Source of the DNA: an uncultured Veillonellaceae bacterium
GTDB lineage: Bacteria > Bacillota > Negativicutes > Selenomonadales > Selenomonadaceae
Direction: 5' to 3'
Assembly: GCA_900314825.1 (NCBI GenBank)
Contig: OMWS01000004.1
Location: 56,843-120,842, forward strand
DNA length: 64,000 nucleotides
In this document: piece after piece, positions 52,128 through 60,720 of the stretch
Layout: every line of letters begins with the position of its first letter
How positions within the stretch are numbered: the stretch's first letter is position 1
Notes under the pieces: generated by a model
What the model was told of the DNA's origin: nothing
The model's input: only the letters and a program-made list of their open reading frames with translations
Databases searched by the model: none
Made by a program: the position numbers and the translations under genes

Positions 52128-53792
52128 ATGATGATGAAAGGCGCGGAGGCCGTGCTGGCTTGTTTGCGCGAGCAAAAGGTCGACACCATCTTCGGTTATC
52201 CGGGCGGCATGATCTTGCCGTTTTACAATGCGCTCTACGACGCGAAGGACATCCGGCAGATCCTCGTGACGCACGAGCAGAATGCGGCGCACGCGGCCGA
52301 TGGCTATGCGCGCGCGTCGGGGAAGGTCGGCGTCTGCATCGCGACGAGCGGCCCGGGCGCGACGAATCTTGTGACGGGGCTCGCGACGGCGTTCATGGAT
52401 TCCATTCCCGTCGTCGCGATCACGGGACAAGTCGATACGGCCTCGCTCGGGCGCGATGCGTTCCAGGAGACGGACATCCTCGATGTCACGATGCCCGTGA
52501 CGAAGCACAATTTCAAAGTGAAGAGCGCGGACGAGCTCGTGCCGTCCGTGCGGCAGGCGTTCGCCATCGCGCGCCATGGCCGGCCGGGACCCGTGCTCAT
52601 CGACGTGCCGCGCGACCTCTTTTTTGCGGAAACGGAATACGAGCCGGAAGAAATTGTCACAAAACAGCCCGGAAAGCCCGATGCGGACTTCCTCATCTGC
52701 GTCGCCGAGGCCGTGCGCGAGATCGCGGCGGCGAAGCGGCCCGTCGTCATCGTCGGCGGCGGCGTGATTTCGGCGGGCGCGTCGAAGGAAGTGCAGGCGT
52801 TCATCGAGCGCTATCACTTACCTGTCGTGCACACGCTCATGGGCCTCGGCGCCATCCCGCGCTCGCATCCGCAGTCTTTGGGCTTTGCCGGCATGCATGG
52901 CAAAAAGGCGGCGAATTACGCCATTAACGACGCCGACCTCGTCATCGCCATCGGCAGCCGTTTCGGCGACCGGCAGACGGGCAACCTCGACACGTACACG
53001 GCCGGCACGAAGTTCATCCACATCGACATCGACCCGGCCGAGATCGACAAGAATGTCGCGCATTCGCTCGGCCTCGCGGGCGACATGAAGACGATTCTTT
53101 CTTTGCTCATGAAAAAAGAGCCCGCCAGTGACCGCAGCGCGTGGTGGGCGAAAATCCACGCCTGGGAGGACACGTACGACTACGACTACCAGGTGAACCG
53201 CCTGACGGTGCCGTGGGCGATGCACTGCGTGGCGAAAGCGACGAAGGGCAAGCCGTACGCGTTTGCGACGGACGTCGGCCAGCACCAGATGTGGGCGGCG
53301 TTGCACCTCGCTATCGAAGAGCCGCGCACGTGGCTGACGTCGGGCGGCCTCGGTACGATGGGCTTCGGCCTGCCGGCGGCCATGGGCGCGCAGCTTTTTT
53401 ACGGCGGCACGCGCCGCGTCGTGCACGTCGCGGGCGATGGCGGCATCAAGATGACAGGCAATGAATACTACACGATCGCGCGCCTGCACCTGCCGCTCAT
53501 CTCGATTATCGTCGACAACACGAGCCTCGGCATGATCCGCCAGCTGCAGAAAGTCAATTACAGCGAGCGCTACATCGCCTGCGAGTTCGACTACCAAATG
53601 GACTACGCGAAATACGCGGAAAGCTTCGGCATCCACGCCGAGACGGTCGACACGCAAGAAGGCTTCGCCGTCGCGTTTGCGGAAGCCATGGCCGACGCCA
53701 GCGAGCCGCACGTCATCGTCATGAAAGTCCACCGGAGTTTCGTCGAGCCCATGATCAAGGGGAGCGTCGGGGAGTTCGTGGAGTTCAAGTGA
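52128..53792 (+). CDS. ilvB: Acetolactate synthase catalytic subunit
   Basis: Thiamine-diphosphate enzyme joining two pyruvates (or pyruvate and 2-oxobutyrate). The 554 residues begin MKGAEAVLACLREQKVDTIFGYPGG and show the catalytic Glu in THEQNAAHAADGYARAS, ATSGPGATNLVTGLATA, a central FAD-type domain (ANYAINDADLVIAIGSRF) and the TPP motif GDGGIKMTGNEYYT...VDN. An AAGGAGGAGC ribosome site precedes ATG 52128. It closes the ilv-leu run; its regulatory subunit ilvN is at the other end. A strong terminator follows. Confidence 0.95.
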   Translation: MMMKGAEAVLACLREQKVDTIFGYPGGMILPFYNALYDAKDIRQILVTHEQNAAHAADGYARASGKVGVCIATSGPGATNLVTGLATAFMDSIPVVAITGQVDTASLGRDAFQETDILDVTMPVTKHNFKVKSADELVPSVRQAFAIARHGRPGPVLIDVPRDLFFAETEYEPEEIVTKQPGKPDADFLICVAEAVREIAAAKRPVVIVGGGVISAGASKEVQAFIERYHLPVVHTLMGLGAIPRSHPQSLGFAGMHGKKAANYAINDADLVIAIGSRFGDRQTGNLDTYTAGTKFIHIDIDPAEIDKNVAHSLGLAGDMKTILSLLMKKEPASDRSAWWAKIHAWEDTYDYDYQVNRLTVPWAMHCVAKATKGKPYAFATDVGQHQMWAALHLAIEEPRTWLTSGGLGTMGFGLPAAMGAQLFYGGTRRVVHVAGDGGIKMTGNEYYTIARLHLPLISIIVDNTSLGMIRQLQKVNYSERYIACEFDYQMDYAKYAESFGIHAETVDTQEGFAVAFAEAMADASEPHVIVMKVHRSFVEPMIKGSVGEFVEFK

Positions 53793-53802
53793 ATTTCGAG
53801 GA

Positions 53803-53829
53803 AGAGCAGCCGCGTGCTGCTCTTTTTTT
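53803..53829 (+). terminator. Terminator after ilvB
   Basis: AGAGCAGC pairs perfectly with GCTGCTCT around CGCGT, followed by six T residues. Confidence 0.9.
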
Positions 53830-53831
53830 CA

Positions 53832-53860
53832 TCGACAGCCCCCCGTCCCTATGATAAAAT
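53832..53860 (+). promoter_or_regulatory. Promoter of pyrK-pyrD
   Basis: TCGACA, 17-base spacer, TAAAAT; 39 bases before pyrK. No PyrR-binding attenuator is visible. Confidence 0.55.
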
Positions 53861-53899
53861 CGTACCAAGATGTTCTCGTGAATTCAGAGGAGGACGGAC

Positions 53900-54664
53900 A
53901 TGAGAAAATTTGTCACAGACGCGCCCGTGCTGGAGAACGCGCCGATTGCCGAGGGGATTTATCGCATGGTGCTGCATGCGGAGAAGATCGCGATTACGGC
54001 GCGGGCGGGGCAGTTTTTGATGGTCATGAAGCCTGGCGATGCGGCGGCGTTTTTGCGGCGGCCGTTCGGCATCGCCGACGCGGATGCGGTGGCGGGGACG
54101 GTGACGATCATTTACCGGCTCGTGGGAAAGGGAACAAAAGCGTTTGCACGGATGAAGGCCGGAGAGATGTTGAGCGTCGAGGGGCCTTTGGGGCAGGGAT
54201 TTACGCTGCGCGAAGGGCGGCAACTGCTTGTCGGCGGCGGGCTCGGCATCGCGCCGCTCATTTTCCTTGCGAAGAGCTTGCCGGAGAAGCCCGTGTTTTT
54301 GATCGGCGGCAAGAATGAACGCGAAGTCTTTTGGAAGGAATTATTGGAACCGCTGGCGGAAAAAATCTACATCACGACGGATGATGGTTCCGTGGGCACG
54401 AAAGGCTTCACGACGACGCTCTTGCCGGAGGTGTTACAGTCGGAACAGCTTGCGGGCGTTGTGACGTGCGGGCCGATGATCATGATGAAGGGCGTTGCGG
54501 AAATCGTGAAGGAAGCCGGCCTGCCATGCGAGGTGTCGCTCGAGAAGCGCATGGCCTGCGGGATCGGCGTGTGTCTTGGTTGCACGTTCGAAACGACGAG
54601 CGGCGTGCGCAAGAAAGTCTGCGCCGACGGGCCCGTGTTCGATGCGAGGGAGGTCTTCGCATGA
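53900..54664 (+). CDS. pyrK: Dihydroorotate dehydrogenase electron-transfer subunit
   Basis: FAD/[2Fe-2S] protein passing electrons from PyrD to NAD+ in the class 1B enzyme. The 254 residues show the FAD-binding FLRRPFGIADAD and IIYRLVGKGT, the NAD-binding LLVGGGLGIAPLIFLAK, CGPMIMMKGV, and the cluster cysteines in ACGIGVCLGC with a fourth in KVCADGPVF. It is followed by pyrD with a 145-base gap that contains a small frame overlapping both genes. Confidence 0.95.
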   Translation: MRKFVTDAPVLENAPIAEGIYRMVLHAEKIAITARAGQFLMVMKPGDAAAFLRRPFGIADADAVAGTVTIIYRLVGKGTKAFARMKAGEMLSVEGPLGQGFTLREGRQLLVGGGLGIAPLIFLAKSLPEKPVFLIGGKNEREVFWKELLEPLAEKIYITTDDGSVGTKGFTTTLLPEVLQSEQLAGVVTCGPMIMMKGVAEIVKEAGLPCEVSLEKRMACGIGVCLGCTFETTSGVRKKVCADGPVFDAREVFA

Positions 54665-54813
54665 AGACGTTCCAACGCACGATAAAATTTCGTTGTCCAT
54701 ACGTTGTAACGATGATGCTGGACCGTCGTCGTATGGACAAGGAACAACGCGCAGCGGGATTGCGTGGTTCGCACGTTGCAACGACGATGCGGAACGGGGA
54801 GGGAATGGCATGA
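54661..54813 (+). CDS. Possible 50-codon coupling frame between pyrK and pyrD
   Basis: A frame starting MKTFQRTIKFRCPYVV overlaps the pyrK stop (ATGA) and ends with TGA overlapping the pyrD ATG. Inside are 11-base inverted arms TTGTCCATACG (54693-54703) and CGTATGGACAA (54730-54740) and two degenerate 32-base repeats. Codon use is not gene-like and the peptide is basic without a recognised motif. It may be an inserted repeat that happens to stay open, preserving coupling between the two subunits. Confidence 0.35.
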   Translation: MKTFQRTIKFRCPYVVTMMLDRRRMDKEQRAAGLRGSHVATTMRNGEGMA

Positions 54814-55724
54814 ACAAGGAACGACTTGCGACGGAGCTGTGTGGTTTGCATCTCGCGACGCCGGTGCTGGGGGCGTCGGGGACGTTTGGGTTTGGCTTGG
54901 AGTATGCGGACTTCGTCGATATGGCCGACGTCGGCGGTATTTTGTCGAAGGGCATCACGCCGTTGCCGCGCAGCGGGAACGCGGGCGTGCGGATCGCCGA
55001 GACGCCGGCGGGGATGCTGAACTGCATTGGCTTGGAGAATCCTGGCGTTGATGTCTTTTTGCGGGACATCCTGCCAAAAGCTGGCCATCTTGCCGCGCCG
55101 CTCATCGTGAATATCTCGGCGGGGACGGCGGAAGAATATGGCGAACTTGCAGAAAAGCTCGACGTCGATGGCGTTGCCGCAATCGAGGTGAATATCTCCT
55201 GCCCGAATGTCAAGGAGGGCGGCATCGTCTTCGGCACGGATCCCAAGGCGGCGGCGCGCGTTACGTCAGAAGTGAAAACGCATACGAAAAAGCCGGTCAT
55301 CGTCAAGCTGTCGCCGAATGTCACGGACATCACGGTCATGGCGCGGGCGGTCGAGGCGGCGGGCGCCGACGCGTTGACGGTCTGCAACACGTTCCTCGGC
55401 ATGGCGATCGACATCGAGCGCCGGCGGCCGCTGCTCGGAAATATCACGGGCGGCCTCAGCGGCCCCGCCATCCGGCCGATCGCCTTGCGGCTCGTGTATC
55501 AGACGGCGAAGGTGGTAAAGATCCCGATCATCGGCTGCGGCGGCATCCAGACGGGTGGTGACGCGGTCGCGTTCCTCCTCGCCGGAGCGACGGCCGTCCA
55601 GGTCGGGGCGGAAAATTTCCGCGACCCGCGGGCGGTGGTGCGCGTGGCCGAGGGGATCGATGCGTATCTCGAACGGCAGGGGATTGCGAACGTGCGTGAG
55701 ATCGTCGGGGAGCTGGAAGCGTGA
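54810..55724 (+). CDS. pyrD: Dihydroorotate dehydrogenase, class 1B catalytic subunit
   Basis: FMN enzyme oxidising dihydroorotate to orotate, paired with PyrK. The 304 residues start ATELCGLHLATPVLGASGTFGFG and include SKGITPLPRSGN, NCIGLENPGVD, NISCPNVKEGG with the catalytic Cys of class 1B, KLSPNVTDIT and IIGCGGIQTGGDAVAFLLAGA. A GGGGAGGG ribosome site lies just before ATG 54810. It ends the operon; 499 bases of mostly repeat DNA follow. Confidence 0.96.
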   Translation: MNKERLATELCGLHLATPVLGASGTFGFGLEYADFVDMADVGGILSKGITPLPRSGNAGVRIAETPAGMLNCIGLENPGVDVFLRDILPKAGHLAAPLIVNISAGTAEEYGELAEKLDVDGVAAIEVNISCPNVKEGGIVFGTDPKAAARVTSEVKTHTKKPVIVKLSPNVTDITVMARAVEAAGADALTVCNTFLGMAIDIERRRPLLGNITGGLSGPAIRPIALRLVYQTAKVVKIPIIGCGGIQTGGDAVAFLLAGATAVQVGAENFRDPRAVVRVAEGIDAYLERQGIANVREIVGELEA

Positions 55725-55850
55725 AAAAGGAAAAATGATGGAAGCGGGACGGTTGTCGTTCCTAGGCCCGCTTCACATGGACCTGTTGCTGGACGTAACG
55801 AATTCCAGCAGAGACTGTTACTGTTACCAAGAGTGTTTCATAAGAATGCT

Positions 55851-56093
55851 GACCGTTGCGATTACAGCAGCCTCTCCCTCTGGGAGAGGGGGACCGCGAA
55901 GCGGTGGAGCGGGTACTAGGGTGCGATGGCCGAGCAAAAAAATAAGAAATCTCGAAGCAACGAGTGGTTTGAGTTCAAATATGCTGCTTCGAAGACTTCT
56001 TTTTCTTTGGAATAAATCGCACCCTTGTACCCTTTCCACCGCTGACGCGGTCCCCCTTCCCCGGAGGGGAAGGCTGCCGTTGTCGTTACGGTC
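55851..56093. repeat. Family B long inverted repeat element, second copy
   Basis: Left arm (CAGCAGCCTCTCCCTCTGG...GGAGCGGGTACTAGGGTGCGAT) and right arm (ATCGCACCCTTGTACC...GGAAGGCTGCCG) are long imperfect complements around a TCGAAGCA/TGCTTCGA centre. Its left arm matches the right arm of the copy at 51778-52063, so the two are in opposite orientation. The remaining sequence 55725-55850 shows nothing gene-like. Confidence 0.85.
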
Positions 56094-56121
56094 GCAATAA
56101 CCTTCCCCCCTTTTTTCCCAA

Positions 56122-56150
56122 TAGACAATAACTCAAAGCTATGATAAAAT
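56122..56150 (+). promoter_or_regulatory. Promoter of the LysR-type gene
   Basis: TAGACA, 17-base spacer, TAAAAT; 74 bases before the start codon. Confidence 0.55.
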
Positions 56151-56223
56151 GAAGCAAACAAGAGAGAAAGCGTTCAGCCATAGAACGCAGATAGAACGGA
56201 ATGAAATATGAGGGGGTTATCGC

Positions 56224-57132
56224 ATGGAATTTCGGCAGCTGGAGTATTTTGTCACGATCAGCGAGCTGGAGAACTTCACGCGGACGGCGGAGGTGCTGCA
56301 TGTGTCGCAGCCGTCGGTGACGAAGGCGATCAAGTCGCTCGAGGGGGAGCTGAAGCTGACGCTCATCGACCGCAGCCAGAAGCATGTGCAGCTGACGGAA
56401 GAGGGACGGACGTTCCTCATTCATGCGCAGCGCATCATGCGCGACGTGCAGGCGGCGTATCAGGATATGCAGCGTTTCCACAGCGAGGCGCGCGGGACAA
56501 TCCGCTTCGGCATCCCGCCGATGGTCGAGGGGTATCTGTTTCCGGATTTTTTCACAAAATTCCGCGCGGCGTATCCGGACATCACGCTCGACGTGCAAGA
56601 ATTCAACGATTCGTTCGAGGTGCGCGAGCAGGCCGATCTCGGCGAGCTCGATTTCGGCGTCGTGCTCGGGAGCCCCGAAGATCGCGTGGAAAATGAGTTT
56701 TTGATCATGCGCGACCAGATGGGCCTCTGCCTGCCGGAAAAGCATCCGCTCGCGGGGCTCGATGTCGTGCCGTTCGGCCGGCTGCGCCATGAAAAATTCA
56801 TCATGCAGCAGCCGCATACGTTCCAATATCGCAGCGTGTTCGATTGCTGCACGGAGCATGGCTTCACGCCGGACATCGTGCTCGCGACGTCGCAGCTGAA
56901 GACGATCAAGCAGCTCGTGGCGAATGGCACGGGCATGTCGGTGCTGCCGAAATTTGTCACGCGCGGCGAAAAAATCTTTTTGCATCGCGAGACGGAGCCG
57001 ACGATCGCGCTGCACATCTCTCTCTATTGGGGCGCGCACAAGACGTTTTCGGCCATCGACAACCGCTTCATGGACTTCATGCGGACGTACACGGGCACGC
57101 CGGAGTTCAAAAAACATTTTTTCCAGAAATGA
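56224..57132 (+). CDS. LysR-family transcriptional regulator
   Basis: A 302-residue regulator with the N-terminal helix-turn-helix (MEFRQLEYFVTISELENFTRTAEVLHVSQPSVTKAIKSLE in pieces) and a periplasmic-binding-like effector domain from about residue 90 (GTIRFGIPPMVEGYLFPDFF), with FGVVLGS and LVANGTGMSVLP. No metabolic gene is divergently oriented next to it, so its target is not shown. It lies 12 bases before smc but is probably transcribed on its own as well. Confidence 0.93.
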   Translation: MEFRQLEYFVTISELENFTRTAEVLHVSQPSVTKAIKSLEGELKLTLIDRSQKHVQLTEEGRTFLIHAQRIMRDVQAAYQDMQRFHSEARGTIRFGIPPMVEGYLFPDFFTKFRAAYPDITLDVQEFNDSFEVREQADLGELDFGVVLGSPEDRVENEFLIMRDQMGLCLPEKHPLAGLDVVPFGRLRHEKFIMQQPHTFQYRSVFDCCTEHGFTPDIVLATSQLKTIKQLVANGTGMSVLPKFVTRGEKIFLHRETEPTIALHISLYWGAHKTFSAIDNRFMDFMRTYTGTPEFKKHFFQK

Positions 57133-57144
57133 GGTACGCGCTTC

Positions 57145-60100
57145 ATGCAACTCAAGCGTCTCGAAGCGTACGGCTTCAAATCGTTTGCAGATAAGATCGT
57201 CATCGAGTTCGATGCGGGCGTCACGGCGATCGTGGGCCCGAATGGCAGCGGCAAGAGCAACATCACGGACGCGATCCGCTGGGTGCTCGGCGAGCAGAAT
57301 GTGCGGAATCTGCGCGCGGCGAAATCCGAGGACATCATTTTCGCCGGCAGCGCGACGCGCAAAAGGCTCGGCGTCGCGGAGTGCTCGCTCGTCTTTGACA
57401 ACACGGACGGGACGCTCCCCGTGGCTTTCACGGAGGTCGTCGTGACGCGGCGGCTGTACCGCAGCGGCGAGAGCGAGGTGTTCCTCAATCGCTCGCGTTG
57501 CCGGATCAAGGACATTTATCAGCTGTTCGCGGACACGGGCATCGGCCACGAGGGCATGAGCGTCATCGGGCAGAACCGCATCGACGACATCTTGAACAGC
57601 CGGCCGGAGGAGCGCCGCGCGTTTTTCGAGGAGACGGCAGGCATCACGAAGTACAAGGCGCGCAAGCGCGAGACGCTGAAGAAGCTCGACGATACGGAGA
57701 AAAATCTCGTGCGCGTCGCGGACATCCAGCAGGAGATCGCGACGCAGCTGGGCCCGCTCGCCGAGAGCGCGGAGCAGACGCGGACGTACCAGGCGCTCGA
57801 ACGAGAATATAAAACCTATCATCTCACCAGCCTGTCCCAGCGTTACGCGAAATTGACGGGCGAGCGTTCACAGGCCGAGGCGGCGCGCAAGCAGGTCGAG
57901 GACGAGAAGACGGCGGCGGCGGCGGCGCAGGCGGCGGCCGAGGCGGAAAAAGAGCGCGTGCAGGCGGACATCGTGGCTATCGAGCAGACGATGCAGCAAG
58001 CGGGCGCCGCGCACGCCGAGCTCCAGAAGCAGGTGGACGCCGTGACGGCCGAGCTCGCAACGCTCCGCGAGCGCACGGAAAACAGCGCGGCGACGCGGGA
58101 GCGCCTGGCGGCACGCAAATCGGCCTTGACGCAGGAACTCGTGCGGGCGGCCAGCGCGATCGGGCAGCTGACGGAAGCGGTCGCGGCGGGCAAGAAGGCC
58201 GTCGCGACGGCGGACACGCAACTCGAAGCGGAACGCAAGAAGCTGCTTGCGTTAAAACAGGAAGTCTCGGACGCGAATGAGGCGGCGGGCGCGACGGATG
58301 CGCGCATCGCCGAATTGCAATCACAACTGACGCAGCAGCAGCAGGCCATCGCGGTGCTGGAAAAGGACATCGAACTCGGCAGTACGAGCAAGGCCGAGCG
58401 CGAGCAAACGTTACAACTGGCACAAGAAAAGTTACAAGCGCTCGCCGAGGAACAGGAAACGCTCGGAAAAAAATTGGCAGACGCGGAAGCTGACCGCGAC
58501 AAGCAGACGGCGGCGGCGCGCGCGAATTCTGGCAAGATGCAGACGCTGCGCCAAACGCTTGCAGAGGCGCGGACGGCACAAGAAGCCGCGGCGCGCGAGG
58601 CGAAGCGGCTGGCGGACAAGTTACAAATCCTGCGCCATATGCAACAATCCTATGAAGGCTTTGGCCGCGCCGTGCGTGCTGTCTTGAAGAGCCAGGCGCC
58701 GTGGCGCAAGGGCATTGCGGGCGCCGTCGCGGAATTGCTCACCGTCCCCGAGAAATACGTGACAGCGCTCGACGTTGCCTTGGCGGGCAGTCAGCAACAC
58801 ATCGTCACGGAGGACGCGGAAACGGCGAAGGCCGCCATTGGTTACCTCAAGGCCCAGCGCCAAGGCCGCGCGACGTTCCTGCCGCTGTCGACGATTCAGG
58901 TTCGCATGCCAGCGAACGCGGAAAACGTTCGCAGGATGAACGGTATCATCGGCTGGGCGAATGAGCTCGTGGAGACGGCGGCGAAATATCGCCGCATCGC
59001 CGACCATTTGCTTGCCCGCACGCTGATCGTCGACACGCTCGATCATGCGCTGGCCATCGCGAAGGGCACCGGCTACCGCCTGCGCATCGTCACGGTGGAC
59101 GGCGAGCTCTTGAGCCCGGGCGGCTCGATGACGGGCGGCAGCCGCGGCCACAAGGAAGGCAGCTTCCTCGGGCGGCAGGGGGAAATCGCTGCGCTCGAAA
59201 AAGAACAGAAGACCGCTGAAGCGACCGCCGCCGCGAAGCAGCAAGATGCTGATGCGGCGCGGGAGGCATTCGAAGATTGCCGCGAGACAGCGGACGAGCT
59301 CACGGAGCGCCTGCAAGCGCTCGACGTCACGCTCGCGGGTCTCCGTGTCGCGTTCGGAAAATCCAAAGAAGCGCACAAGGAACAGGCCGCCGCACTCGCG
59401 GAGCAGCAGGCCGCGCAGCGGACGGCGGAGGCCTCGTTTGCCGCCACGCAGAAACGCCGCTCGGAAGCCCGCGAAGCGGCACGCACCTTGGAAGAATCCT
59501 TGCAGAAGGTGGAACGCCAGCGCGCCGACGAACAGGAAACGATCGACGATTTGCTCGAAGATGCGAACGACCTCGAATTGCTCTTGCACGACCGCGAGAT
59601 GAAGCTTGCCGTCCAGCGTGTGCAAGTTGACCGCGACGCCGAGCTTTTGACCGCCAAGCGGGCGGAAAAGCAGACGCGCGAGCAGGAACTTGCGGGCGTC
59701 GAGCGCGAGACGAAGGAGCAGGAAACGCTCGAGCGCACGAGCGCCGACCGCCTCGTCACGCTCGAAGAGCAGGAAGGCCGCCTCGCCGAGCAGCAGGCGG
59801 ACCAGAAAGCCACGCAAGACCGCCTCTATGCGGACAAGATGGAAAAAATGGCGGCGGCGCAGGGCATCGAAAAGCAGATCAAGAAACAAGCCCGCGAGAC
59901 CGCGCGGCTGCTGGAAAAGCTCCACACCGCCGAGCTCGCCGTTTCCAAAGCAGAGTTTTCCCTCGATGACTGCGCCGAGACGATGCTCAGTGACTATGGC
60001 CTCACGCCCGAGCGGGCGGCCGAGGAAGCGCTCGACGTCGCGCCGGAGGCCCTCGCGCCGCGCATGAAGGAGCTCGACGCGCGCATGAAAGCGCTCGGCC

Positions 60101-60717
60101 CCGTGAATCCGAACGCGATCGCGGAATACGAAGAGCTCAAGAAGCGCCACGACTTCCTCGACACGCAGACGAAAGACCTCGAGGGCGCGCGCGCGAACCT
60201 CGAGACGCTGCTTTCGGAGATGGACACGACGATGACGAAGCAATTCAGCGAGGCGTTCCAGAAAATCCAGGCGTATTTCCAGGAAAGCTTCACGAAGCTC
60301 TTCGGCGGCGGCGAGGCGACGCTGCGGCTGCTCGACGCGAATGACATGCTGAACACGGGCATCGACATCCTCGTGACGCTGCCGAAGAAAAAGCGCCAGA
60401 ACCTCTCGGCCCTCTCCGGCGGCGAACGCGCCCTCACGGTCATCGCGCTGCTCTTCGCGTGCCTCCACTACAAGCCCTCGCCCTTCGCCGTCCTCGACGA
60501 GATCGACGCCCCGCTCGACGAAGCAAACGTCGTGCGCTTCGGCAAGTATCTCCGCGAACTCGCCGATCGCACCCAGTTCATCGTCGTCACGCACCGCAAA
60601 GGCACGATGGAAAACGTCGATGTGCTCTACGGCGTCACGACGGAGGACGCCGGCGTGTCGAAGATTCTTTCGGTGAAACTCAGCGATTATATCGAACCAG
60701 AACAACAAGGAGCATGA
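57145..60717 (+). CDS. smc: Chromosome segregation protein SMC
   Basis: SMC ATPase of the condensin complex that organises and segregates the chromosome. The 1190 residues match the bacterial family: Walker A GPNGSGKSNIT near residue 32, long coiled coils (about 170-500 and 660-1010), a hinge between them (AVAELLTVPEKYVTALDVAL and the GGSMTGGSRG end), and the C-terminal signature LSGGERALTVIALLFA with Walker B FAVLDEIDAPLDEANV. ScpA/ScpB are encoded elsewhere. ftsY follows by 3 bases, a common smc-ftsY arrangement. Confidence 0.97.
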   Translation: MQLKRLEAYGFKSFADKIVIEFDAGVTAIVGPNGSGKSNITDAIRWVLGEQNVRNLRAAKSEDIIFAGSATRKRLGVAECSLVFDNTDGTLPVAFTEVVVTRRLYRSGESEVFLNRSRCRIKDIYQLFADTGIGHEGMSVIGQNRIDDILNSRPEERRAFFEETAGITKYKARKRETLKKLDDTEKNLVRVADIQQEIATQLGPLAESAEQTRTYQALEREYKTYHLTSLSQRYAKLTGERSQAEAARKQVEDEKTAAAAAQAAAEAEKERVQADIVAIEQTMQQAGAAHAELQKQVDAVTAELATLRERTENSAATRERLAARKSALTQELVRAASAIGQLTEAVAAGKKAVATADTQLEAERKKLLALKQEVSDANEAAGATDARIAELQSQLTQQQQAIAVLEKDIELGSTSKAEREQTLQLAQEKLQALAEEQETLGKKLADAEADRDKQTAAARANSGKMQTLRQTLAEARTAQEAAAREAKRLADKLQILRHMQQSYEGFGRAVRAVLKSQAPWRKGIAGAVAELLTVPEKYVTALDVALAGSQQHIVTEDAETAKAAIGYLKAQRQGRATFLPLSTIQVRMPANAENVRRMNGIIGWANELVETAAKYRRIADHLLARTLIVDTLDHALAIAKGTGYRLRIVTVDGELLSPGGSMTGGSRGHKEGSFLGRQGEIAALEKEQKTAEATAAAKQQDADAAREAFEDCRETADELTERLQALDVTLAGLRVAFGKSKEAHKEQAAALAEQQAAQRTAEASFAATQKRRSEAREAARTLEESLQKVERQRADEQETIDDLLEDANDLELLLHDREMKLAVQRVQVDRDAELLTAKRAEKQTREQELAGVERETKEQETLERTSADRLVTLEEQEGRLAEQQADQKATQDRLYADKMEKMAAAQGIEKQIKKQARETARLLEKLHTAELAVSKAEFSLDDCAETMLSDYGLTPERAAEEALDVAPEALAPRMKELDARMKALGPVNPNAIAEYEELKKRHDFLDTQTKDLEGARANLETLLSEMDTTMTKQFSEAFQKIQAYFQESFTKLFGGGEATLRLLDANDMLNTGIDILVTLPKKKRQNLSALSGGERALTVIALLFACLHYKPSPFAVLDEIDAPLDEANVVRFGKYLRELADRTQFIVVTHRKGTMENVDVLYGVTTEDAGVSKILSVKLSDYIEPEQQGA

Positions 60718-60720
60718 AAT

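Noticed and set aside
57900..58000. Low-complexity GCG-rich stretch in smc as a possible frameshift site
   Set aside because: It encodes the Ala/Glu-rich coiled coil of SMC in an unbroken frame, which is normal for the family.
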